DNA of 15,730 nt, from the NCBI GenBank assembly GCA_045133795.1, contig JBGUUT010000057.1:1-15730 (forward strand), in the 5' to 3' direction. Both the position numbers and the translations under genes were made by a program. Positions 1-6,479 of the stretch are shown here, one piece after another. Origin of the DNA: RGIG8597 sp045133795. GTDB taxonomy: Bacteria > Spirochaetota > GWE2-31-10. The notes below the pieces were generated by a model that worked only from the letters and a program-made list of their open reading frames with translations, made no database searches and was not told the origin of the DNA. Each line of letters begins with the position of its first letter. The stretch's first letter is position 1.

Positions 1-962
1 TTTTAGGGAAACTATTTCCCATTATCGGCGGTGCTGTAATCGCAATACTACTCGGAATGCTTGTAACTGTCTTTTTAAAAAATAAAACACCTTTTGAAGC
101 CGGGATAAAGTTTACATCAAAAAAAATATTGCAATGGGCTGTTATTCTCTTAGGTTTCGGACTAAATCTGAATGTTATCTTCAAGACCGGCTTGCAATCA
201 CTGCCGATAATTTTATGTACAATCACAATATCTTTAGTAATTGCCTTTATCATTCACAAACTTTTAAATATTCCGTCAAAAATATCTACATTAATAGGAA
301 TCGGTTCTTCAATCTGCGGCGGTTCAGCTATTGCAGCTACAGCTCCGATAATCAATGCCGACGATGAAGAAATTGCACAATCTATATCCGTAATATTCTT
401 TTACAACGTATTGGCTGCTATACTCTTCCCGATTTTAGGAAAATTAATAGGATTTGATACAACTTCCGCAGAAGCTTTCGGTATTTTTGCAGGAACCGCA
501 GTAAACGACACGTCTTCCGTTACTGCCGCTGCTGCTACTTGGGACAGTATGTGGAATCTCGGAAGTGCTACGTTAGACAAAGCTGTCACCGTAAAACTCA
601 CACGAACATTAGCGATTATCCCTATTACATTGATTTTAGCATTTCTACAGACACGAAAAGTTACTGATAGCAAGCACAAAGTATCATTAAAAAAAATATT
701 TCCCTTTTTTATTATCTACTTTGTAATTGCCTCTATCATTACGACCGTAGCACTGTCTTTAGGTGTTTCCGGAGATTTTTTTATTCCATTAAAGACATTA
801 AGTAAATTTCTAATCGTAACGGCAATGTCCGCTATAGGACTGAACACTAACATTATAAAATTAATCAAAACCGGCGGAAAACCGTTAATAATCGGAGCAT
901 GTTGTTGGCTGGGAATCACCGGAGTTTGTCTGTTAATGCAAAAACTTTTGGGAATATGGTAA
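1..962 (+). CDS. yeiH: YeiH-family (UPF0324) membrane transporter, 5' end outside window
   Basis: The frame is open to the left edge of the window (codons from base 3), so the start lies upstream; about 319 residues are visible against roughly 330-350 for the family, so little is missing. The methionine at 57 is internal. The protein is very hydrophobic with about nine membrane spans. Family hallmarks are visible: a Gly-rich stretch ICGGSAIAATAPII (codons near 315-358) and GTAVNDTSSVTAAAA (near 493-537), both typical of PF03601. The family is annotated as a putative sulfate or organosulfur-related exporter, but its substrate is poorly established, so transport is inferred from family and topology. 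The stop is four bases before the next gene, so the two are probably cotranscribed. Family assignment is secure; the substrate is not. Confidence 0.88.
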   Translation, partial: LGKLFPIIGGAVIAILLGMLVTVFLKNKTPFEAGIKFTSKKILQWAVILLGFGLNLNVIFKTGLQSLPIILCTITISLVIAFIIHKLLNIPSKISTLIGIGSSICGGSAIAATAPIINADDEEIAQSISVIFFYNVLAAILFPILGKLIGFDTTSAEAFGIFAGTAVNDTSSVTAAAATWDSMWNLGSATLDKAVTVKLTRTLAIIPITLILAFLQTRKVTDSKHKVSLKKIFPFFIIYFVIASIITTVALSLGVSGDFFIPLKTLSKFLIVTAMSAIGLNTNIIKLIKTGGKPLIIGACCWLGITGVCLLMQKLLGIW

Positions 963-966
963 AAAA

Positions 967-1656
967 ATGCTTTTAGAAGATTTAACACTACCGGAATATA
1001 AAATTAAAATCAGAGAATTCTTAGAGACTCAAACACGTCCGGTTTATGAAAGTACTCTGCTTTGGAAAATATATCCGGAATATAAAAATAAAAGTTCTTC
1101 TCTTGATACATATCAATATCACTTTGCGATAATGCGACTTTTGTATGAATTACAAGACGAATTGGCAAAGGAAAATATTTATTTACATGTTCATTTTATG
1201 CGAATAAAAATGTTGCCGTATCCTAAAAAAGGCTTTTGCCGTGAATATTCCGAAGAATTCGGTTGCTTTTGTAACAGTCCGACAGAATCAGCACAAAGCC
1301 CCTATTGTTCTTTTCATGCTCAACGAAAAGACGAAGACATTTTAGAGCCGCTTTCCGTGAAATATTTTTATTTATCTGATAAAAATTATGATGCTATTAA
1401 CGCAGAAAATGCCGACGCATTTTTAAGCGGCACTTGGGAGTTAATGTATCATTACGATGAATATATTAATGCCGTACAAACTTTAGAACTGCCGGAACGT
1501 TGCGATATGACAATGGTACGCCAAAATTATCGTAAATTGGTAAAAAAACATCATCCGGATTTAAATAACGGCGTTGCCTCGCAAGAGTTTTTAAAAATTA
1601 ATGACGCATATCAAGTTTTAAAGAAGATTCTGCCGCTTTTTAACAAAAGTCTTTAA
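967..1656 (+). CDS. Protein with C-terminal J domain and a Cys/His cluster
   Basis: 229 residues, no signal peptide or membrane span, so probably cytoplasmic. Residues about 175-222 form a short J domain: a basic helix (YRKLVKK), the HPD tripeptide at 196-198, then the closing helix FLKINDAYQVLKK. The HPD is the motif by which J proteins stimulate the ATPase of DnaK-type Hsp70s. Here it is at the C terminus, without the Gly/Phe or zinc-finger regions of DnaJ. The N-terminal 85 residues are helical and unrecognised. The middle carries C91, C100, C102, C114 and H117, spaced like a possible metal site. The ATG lies four bases after the transporter stop with no clear ribosome binding site, so coupling is likely. 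Role is inferred as a specialised co-chaperone; the client is unknown. The J domain could be degenerate, but the HPD is intact. Confidence 0.8.
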   Translation: MLLEDLTLPEYKIKIREFLETQTRPVYESTLLWKIYPEYKNKSSSLDTYQYHFAIMRLLYELQDELAKENIYLHVHFMRIKMLPYPKKGFCREYSEEFGCFCNSPTESAQSPYCSFHAQRKDEDILEPLSVKYFYLSDKNYDAINAENADAFLSGTWELMYHYDEYINAVQTLELPERCDMTMVRQNYRKLVKKHHPDLNNGVASQEFLKINDAYQVLKKILPLFNKSL

Positions 1657-1666
1657 AGGTGATTAC

Positions 1667-1695
1667 TTTACTTTCTGATTTTTATTTAGTAGACT
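1667..1695 (+). promoter_or_regulatory. Weak candidate promoter before the ktr cluster
   Basis: TTTACT (1667-1672), a 17-base spacer and TAGACT (1690-1695) match four of six consensus bases in each box. It lies in the 57-base gap before the channel gene, which is otherwise featureless apart from the AAGGAG ribosome binding site at 1703-1708. The putative -10 box would place the start site close to the ribosome binding site, leaving a very short leader. Read-through from the upstream genes is an equally good explanation for expression. Confidence 0.22.
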
Positions 1696-1713
1696 CCGGG
1701 AAAAGGAGAATCG

Positions 1714-3405
1714 ATGTTTTATCAGATTAACAGTTTTTTTTCTGTTTTATCTATAGCTTTATTTTCTATATTATGGATTTTCAACTGCTTTTGCGATTTT
1801 TCCGCAATAAAAAGCTTCTATCTATATATACAGCAATGTGTAATTTCTTTTTATTTTATTATTTTTCTGATAAGGATTTTTTATCGAGATAAAAACAGTT
1901 CCAAATTCAGTGATTTCTTTCCGGATTTTTTTATTGTCATACTTATTATATTAGCCAAAAATATTTCAATATTGCCTTTAAGCATCAAAAACTTAAATCC
2001 GGAACTTATTCTCATCGCCGTTCGACAAATATATGTATGGACAAAACCGTTTCAAAAAATTCGTTTAATGCAATACCCGGAACGAAGTGTCGTGGTCAGT
2101 TACGCCGCAACTATCATTTACGGCTTCCTTTTATTATCTTTGCCGATTTCTTGGGAACCGGGAATTCCGGTATCTTACATAGATGCATTTTTTACAAGCA
2201 CCTCTGCCTCGTGTATTACCGGTCTGACAAGTGTTGATATTTCCAAAAGCTTTTCAACTATCGGGCAAATATTCATCTGTATTTTAGTACAGCTCGGCGG
2301 AATCGGAATTATGATTTTCTCTACAATTATCGCATTTACGTTCAGTAAACATTTTTCATTGGAAGAAACACGAGCTGCTTCCGCCGACATTAACGAAAGT
2401 GACATTGGTTCGATTCAAAAAATCATTCCGAAAATAATATTGATTACTTTTATTTTCGAAGGAATCGGTTTTTTCTTTCTGTTTTTAAAATTCATAACAA
2501 TTTTCCCCTTTGCAAAAGCATTCTACTACGCTGCGTTTCATTCCGTTTCTGCATTTTGTAATTCCGGTTTTTCACTGTTTTCCGATAATATGATGCAATT
2601 TTATAATTCTCCGCTGACTATTTTTACTATCTCATTTCTTATAATTTCCGGCGGTTTGGGCTTTCATGTTATTCAAAATACTTTTTCTTACATCAAAAGA
2701 AAAACTAAACATCAATCGTTTTATAAACACAAAAGTTTAAGTGAAACATCAAAAATCGTACTTACCGGAACTGTATTTTTGCTTCTTGCGGGAATGTATT
2801 TATTTTACGCACTGGAACATACAAATACACTCAAAACGCTCTCAACTCCGAATCAATATTTAACGGCATTCTTTCAATCTGTTACATTGCGTTCTGCCGG
2901 TTTTAATACCGTTGATTTTTCACAACTCACACATGCTACAAAGATTATGATGTTAATTTTTATGTTTATCGGAGCCGGTCCCGGTTCTACCGGAGGCGGA
3001 ATAAGAATTACGTCATTTGTAATACTTTGTGCCAGTGTCTATGCCTACATGAAAGAACGAAAGCAAACCGTATTGTTTCATAAAGCCATCAGACCGGAAA
3101 TCACACAAAAAGCGTTCATTTCTTTTTTCTATTCAATGGGAATGATTTTTATCGGGCTGTTTTTTCTTTCATTATCAGCACCGGGTATTTCCGTTTCAAA
3201 TCTATTATTTGAAACAATATCCGCATTTGCTACTGTCGGACTTTCTACCGGAATTACAACAAGTTTAAACGGCATCGGGAAATTTATATTGATTTTCCTT
3301 ATGTTTGCCGGAAAAGTCGGAACATTGACATTATTCAGTGCCGTTACTTCAAAAAAGAACAATACAAAAATCGAATATCCGTCAGCTAATATCAATGTCG
3401 GATAA
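1714..3405 (+). CDS. ktrB: KtrB/TrkH-family potassium uptake channel subunit
   Basis: 563 residues of membrane protein forming the ion path of a Ktr/Trk potassium transporter. The four repeated membrane-pore-membrane units are visible, each with its filter glycine: CITGL near 167-171 (G170), NSGFS near 283-287 (G285), RSAGFN near 393-398 (G396) and ATVGLS near 506-511 (G509). The intramembrane gating loop of the third unit is GAGPGSTGGG (420-429). In the last helix the sequence is GKVGTLTL (533-540), where KtrB proteins usually have an arginine in place of this lysine. About 120 residues precede the first unit and hold roughly three extra membrane helices, making the protein longer than a standard KtrB of about 450 residues. 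AAGGAG five bases before the ATG fixes the start. The regulator gene follows after 15 bases. Assignment to the superfamily is certain; Ktr rather than Trk is inferred from the single-RCK partner. Confidence 0.93.
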   Translation: MFYQINSFFSVLSIALFSILWIFNCFCDFSAIKSFYLYIQQCVISFYFIIFLIRIFYRDKNSSKFSDFFPDFFIVILIILAKNISILPLSIKNLNPELILIAVRQIYVWTKPFQKIRLMQYPERSVVVSYAATIIYGFLLLSLPISWEPGIPVSYIDAFFTSTSASCITGLTSVDISKSFSTIGQIFICILVQLGGIGIMIFSTIIAFTFSKHFSLEETRAASADINESDIGSIQKIIPKIILITFIFEGIGFFFLFLKFITIFPFAKAFYYAAFHSVSAFCNSGFSLFSDNMMQFYNSPLTIFTISFLIISGGLGFHVIQNTFSYIKRKTKHQSFYKHKSLSETSKIVLTGTVFLLLAGMYLFYALEHTNTLKTLSTPNQYLTAFFQSVTLRSAGFNTVDFSQLTHATKIMMLIFMFIGAGPGSTGGGIRITSFVILCASVYAYMKERKQTVLFHKAIRPEITQKAFISFFYSMGMIFIGLFFLSLSAPGISVSNLLFETISAFATVGLSTGITTSLNGIGKFILIFLMFAGKVGTLTLFSAVTSKKNNTKIEYPSANINVG

Positions 3406-3420
3406 GCATAAGGAGATAAA

Positions 3421-4116
3421 ATGACACAAAATAAAGTAATAATAATAATAGGATTAGGTACATTCGGTCTTGCACTTTGCAGAGAACTTTCTAAAGACAG
3501 CGACGTCTCAGTAATAGCTATAGATAAATCTGAAAAACAAATCGAATTAATCAAAGAATTTGTCGCTCAGGCAATACAAATGAACAGTACAGAGGAAGAC
3601 GCATTCAAAGCCTTACCTTTAAACACTATCGATACAGCCGTCGTAGCCATGGGAGACAACATCGAATCCAGCATTTTAACTACAGCCATACTTAAAAAGA
3701 ATAATGTTTCTTCCATTATCGCACGTGCAACAACTCCGATTCATGCCTCAATTTTACATCAAATCGGAGCTACCGAAGTTATAAATGTAGAAGCAGACAG
3801 TGGTAAACGTCTTGCCTCTCGTTTAATTTCTCCGGAAATAATGGAACAAGTCCAAATCTCCGGCGAACTTGTACTTACGGAATTACCGCTACCGCGAATA
3901 TTTTACGGTAAGAAACTGATAGACTTAAACCTGCGTAATAAATACAACATCAATGTTGTCTGTATAAAACGCAAAATTCATGATATTGACAGATTTGATA
4001 ATCCTATGGTTCGTGAAGAAGTTCTGTTTCCTCGTCCCGATGACATGCTTAATGAAGGCGATTTTCTCATGGTAATAGGACGAAGCGATGATATCAATGT
4101 ATTAATGGAGTTATAA
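3421..4116 (+). CDS. ktrA: KtrA/TrkA-type RCK regulatory subunit of the potassium channel
   Basis: 231 residues, cytoplasmic. An N-terminal Rossmann RCK_N domain starts with the dinucleotide-binding motif GLGTFG (11-16), with an acidic residue D35 at the end of the second strand, as expected for NAD(H) or adenine nucleotide binding. A TrkA_C domain follows from about residue 145 to the end. The single RCK unit and length near 220-230 fit KtrA, not the double-length TrkA. KtrA proteins form an octameric ring that gates KtrB in response to ATP/ADP and, in some species, cyclic di-AMP. AAGGAG lies five bases before the ATG (3410-3415). The gene sits between the channel and a PAS-like membrane protein, with one base between its stop and the next ATG, so one operon is very likely. 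Confidence 0.93.
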   Translation: MTQNKVIIIIGLGTFGLALCRELSKDSDVSVIAIDKSEKQIELIKEFVAQAIQMNSTEEDAFKALPLNTIDTAVVAMGDNIESSILTTAILKKNNVSSIIARATTPIHASILHQIGATEVINVEADSGKRLASRLISPEIMEQVQISGELVLTELPLPRIFYGKKLIDLNLRNKYNINVVCIKRKIHDIDRFDNPMVREEVLFPRPDDMLNEGDFLMVIGRSDDINVLMEL

Positions 4117-4117
4117 A

Positions 4118-4837
4118 ATGATAATGATAAAAAAATCGAACTTAAAGCTTTTAATTTTATCTCACTTTTTTTCTGTAATTATTTTATGTGTCGTCGGATG
4201 TTACTTTATATATTCTACAGACTTAACAGTTATGGAAAATCGCAAATTTGCTGCTGAGATTTTGATTTTTTTGTCAATCATAACTACCACAGTCAATATC
4301 GGAATAGTAATTTTTTCGAATCGTAACAACATAAAACTCTACAATGAACTTGATAAACTCGCAACATTTTGTCGTACTCATGATATTCGAGAAGGTGCAA
4401 ATCAACTTAGACAGCTTGATAAGCTCGGAAAGAAGATGAATTTAATCTTTGATTTGATAAATGAAACCGGTGAAAAAAGAAAACAAAAATTAGCATCTAT
4501 GTATCAAATCATCGATTATTTGATGATAAACTCTGATAAAAATATATTGATTACAAATGTCATCGGAGATATACAATTTTGCAGTCATAAATTTTCAACA
4601 GTTACAAAAATTGATTCTGATTTAATTCGTACATACAGAATTTCAGATTTACTGGAAATGAGCATAAACCAAATCTTATCCGACTTCGAAAGAAAAAAAA
4701 CTACGGATATTGCTTTAAAAAATCAGATTTTAAAATTTGACGATACAAGTAAAAAAATAAAAGAAGTCCATATTTTGCCGATTTTTGACAGCGACAATAT
4801 TGTGTCTAACATGATTTTTCTATTCAATTTTTCTTAA
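4118..4837 (+). CDS. Two-helix membrane protein with PAS-like cytoplasmic domain, in the ktr operon
   Basis: 239 residues. Two membrane helices (about 11-31 and 44-67) enclose a short outer loop. A charged, probably coiled helical stretch runs from 70 to 128. The last 110 residues have a PAS-like pattern: helix IIDYLM, then strands around NILITNVIGDIQF (142-154), helices in the middle, and the closing strands EVHILPIFDSDNI and MIFLFNF. No histidine kinase, GGDEF, EAL, phosphatase or DNA-binding output domain is present, so it is not a complete sensor. The start is one base after the regulator stop, with GGAG at 4107-4110; a second ATG at 4124 would remove only two residues. Tight linkage suggests a role in sensing or modulating potassium uptake, but this is inference from position. 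It could also be a degenerate sensor kinase remnant, although the frame is intact. Confidence 0.8.
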   Translation: MIMIKKSNLKLLILSHFFSVIILCVVGCYFIYSTDLTVMENRKFAAEILIFLSIITTTVNIGIVIFSNRNNIKLYNELDKLATFCRTHDIREGANQLRQLDKLGKKMNLIFDLINETGEKRKQKLASMYQIIDYLMINSDKNILITNVIGDIQFCSHKFSTVTKIDSDLIRTYRISDLLEMSINQILSDFERKKTTDIALKNQILKFDDTSKKIKEVHILPIFDSDNIVSNMIFLFNFS

Positions 4838-4843
4838 TAAAAA

Positions 4844-5317
4844 TTAATCATAAAAAAAATCACTTGTACCTTTCAAAACTTGGCGTATTGCATTTGCGGA
4901 AAATCCCTTTGCTGCAAGGCGTTGGGCTTTTTTGTTTTCGTCAAGTTTTGTATCAACTTTTTTATTTAAACATTTTCTGCAAACTTCAACTTCCCCGCCG
5001 TTATCTTCCAACGCCAACTTTATTGCATTCTCTGCAATATTTCGCTCTACGCCCTTTTCATAAAGTTTTCCTCGAACAATCGCCGGACCGTAAAGCTTAA
5101 CTCTCATCAAATCGCCGGCATAAATTTTAGCCAAACGTTCGTCATCAAGCATTTCAAGTTCTTCCAGCTGCTGTAACGCTTGAGTTACTTGTTCTAAATT
5201 AAAACCTTTTTTTAATAATTTATTTTTCAATACTCCGGAAAATTGCGGTTCATAACTGATAATTCGCAGTGCAACATCCATTGCCGGCGATGATTTTACA
5301 TTTAAATTGTATGACAT
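4844..5317 (-). CDS. recX: RecX-family regulator of RecA
   Basis: 157 residues from the ATG at 5317. The protein is all-helical with the three tandem three-helix units of RecX: about 13-57 (with KNKLLKKGF), 58-105 (LMRVKLYGPAIVRGKLYEKG, the best conserved segment) and 115-157 (RLAAKGFSANAIRQVL). RecX binds RecA filaments and limits their extension, tuning recombination and the SOS response. A GTG at 5332 could add five residues, but the ATG begins one base after the stop of the upstream gene (TAA-T-ATG), which suits translational coupling; neither start has a good ribosome binding site. It ends six bases from the convergent stop of the PAS-like gene, and I see no hairpin terminator there. No recA is in the window, unlike the recA-recX order of many bacteria. 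Confidence 0.87.
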   Translation of the reverse strand: MSYNLNVKSSPAMDVALRIISYEPQFSGVLKNKLLKKGFNLEQVTQALQQLEELEMLDDERLAKIYAGDLMRVKLYGPAIVRGKLYEKGVERNIAENAIKLALEDNGGEVEVCRKCLNKKVDTKLDENKKAQRLAAKGFSANAIRQVLKGTSDFFYD

Positions 5318-5318
5318 A

Positions 5319-6098
5319 TTAAAATTCCGCACGTGCAGCTATAGTAACTGCGGCAGTATAAGGTTGTAAAAATATTAATCCGTGAACTCGTGATGTCGGT
5401 AATGCTTTAAACGGATTTAAAATATACGCCAAAACGTGCAATCCGATACTCGGAGTTGTCAATAAATAAGTTGCAATCTCATCAAACAAAATCCCGGCTA
5501 ATATTCCTACCGCCGGATTTTTTAATAATTGCTCAAAACTAGAAATCTTAAAAACCGGTCTTACCGTAAACTCATATAAAATTGAAAGAGTAAAAAGCTC
5601 GCCTATCATTAATGCTATATTGTAATTTTTTGAACGCAAATATAAAGCCATATAAGTAAACATCAACGGCTCGACAATATTTTTCGCATAAAAAGAACCA
5701 TTCGGAACATAAATGTCATCGTCATTTATGTCTTTTACTTTTTTACCTGACGAATCATACAATACAGAAAACACATTTTCTTTTCGAGTATTAAACGGCT
5801 CCATCAACAAACGGTCCGTAAAACTGTCATTTGATGACGGCAAAGACACTCCGTCGTCCCACATAGGTGCCGTTATTCCGGCAGTAAGCCATAAGCTTGA
5901 ATACAAAATCAGAAAATCTACCGGATATTCCCACGCCATAATAGACTTATATCCTTTTGAAGATGTCAGATTACTGTTAATACTAAAATCTTTCATACTG
6001 GGAGTATTTCTCATTTGTGAAAAAGGAAGAGCCGGAACGGCACAAAGCCACACCGGAATTAATATTGCAACAAAAATTAAAACAATCTTACGATTCAT
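5319..6098 (-). CDS. Exported or membrane protein resembling DUF3943
   Basis: 259 residues from the ATG at 6098; the TTG directly before it is a less likely start. The N terminus has basic residues and a hydrophobic stretch ending near Ala-Val-Pro-Ala, which reads as a signal peptide. The C-terminal half is hydrophobic and contains a sequence of the form LYEFTVRPVFKISSFEQLL followed by NPAVGILAGILFDE. This matches my recollection of the DUF3943 pattern (WEY..EP....S..DL..TP..G...GE), including the spacing. The function of that family is unknown; members are found in Bacteroidetes, spirochaetes and proteobacteria as envelope proteins. No usable Shine-Dalgarno sequence precedes the ATG, which begins four bases after the stop of a possible short ORF, suggesting coupling. 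recX follows directly in the same unit. Existence of the gene is clear; the family name is tentative. Confidence 0.7.
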   Translation of the reverse strand: MNRKIVLIFVAILIPVWLCAVPALPFSQMRNTPSMKDFSINSNLTSSKGYKSIMAWEYPVDFLILYSSLWLTAGITAPMWDDGVSLPSSNDSFTDRLLMEPFNTRKENVFSVLYDSSGKKVKDINDDDIYVPNGSFYAKNIVEPLMFTYMALYLRSKNYNIALMIGELFTLSILYEFTVRPVFKISSFEQLLKNPAVGILAGILFDEIATYLLTTPSIGLHVLAYILNPFKALPTSRVHGLIFLQPYTAAVTIAARAEF

Positions 6099-6102
6099 CA
6101 AA

Positions 6103-6198
6103 CTATTTCTCTATTGCTTCATAAAAAACAGCAACGGTATTATATTTTCTCAATTGATATTCTTGACCGACAATTTCTTTGTAAGCTTCATCGTACAT
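6103..6198 (-). CDS. Possible 31-residue protein at the head of the recX unit
   Basis: The minus-strand frame from ATG 6198 to TAG 6103-6105 reads MYDEAYKEIV, then a charged helical-looking stretch, ending VFYEAIEK. Composition and codon use look protein-like. The open frame extends a further 18 codons upstream, to a TAG at 6250-6252. The promoter at 6238-6266 would start transcription near 6231, inside that extension, so either the short ATG form or a TTG form at 6225 is made. GGAG at 6211-6214 is 12 bases from the ATG, rather far. The stop lies four bases before the start of the DUF3943-like gene, which lacks its own ribosome binding site. It may be a leader peptide or small protein, or the degraded 3' end of an older gene. 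I do not recognise it. Confidence 0.4.
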   Translation of the reverse strand: MYDEAYKEIVGQEYQLRKYNTVAVFYEAIEK

Positions 6199-6237
6199 TT
6201 TCTTATTCTTCTCCGTCAAAGCCAAAATGTATTCGGG

Positions 6238-6266
6238 AATATAACAGCAATTCTATTTATTGTCAA
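6238..6266 (-). promoter_or_regulatory. Near-consensus sigma-70 promoter for the recX unit
   Basis: Read on the minus strand, TTGACA (6266-6261) is followed by exactly 17 bases and TATATT (6243-6238), eleven of twelve consensus bases. Predicted start is near 6231. It points at the short ORF, the DUF3943-like gene and recX, which have no other obvious promoter. It is divergent from the glucosidase promoter about 150 bases away; the A/T-rich stretch between them (6267-6419) shows no gene. Confidence 0.72.
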
Positions 6267-6419
6267 AGTTATACTGGATATTGAAAATGTACTTTTCGCC
6301 CTACTTTTTAGAAAATAGATTATATTTTAAGCTTACCGACATCCAAATCATACCTCAAAATATCAAATTTTAAGACATACTATTTTTTTTTACGTTTTTA
6401 ATCCAAAAAAATCCATTTG

Positions 6420-6448
6420 TTGAGAAGCTTTGAAAAAAGATATATATA
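6420..6448 (+). promoter_or_regulatory. Candidate promoter of the GH31 gene with a TA tract
   Basis: TTGAGA (6420-6425), a 17-base spacer and TATATA (6443-6448), within a run of five TA units (6441-6450). The -10 could equally be TATAAC at 6447-6452 with a 21-base spacer, so the TA run makes the exact box ambiguous. A T9 run lies at 6383-6391. The start site would be about 25 bases before the GH31 ATG, leaving room for its ribosome binding site GAAGAGG at 6468-6474. Confidence 0.45.
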
Positions 6449-6479
6449 TAACGATAAATTAATATTTGAAGAGGTCAAT

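Noticed and set aside
3129..3554. A 141-codon minus-strand frame
   Set aside because: It is antisense to the ktrB end and ktrA start, both of which are certain genes.
5713..6318. A 201-codon plus-strand frame
   Set aside because: It lies opposite the DUF3943-like gene and its promoter, lacks a ribosome binding site and a coherent domain; the minus-strand frame has a signal peptide and a family-like pattern.
6417..6479. N-terminal extension of GH31 from TTG at 6417
   Set aside because: It would cover the promoter and place the lipoprotein signal inside the protein; the ATG at 6480 has a good ribosome binding site.
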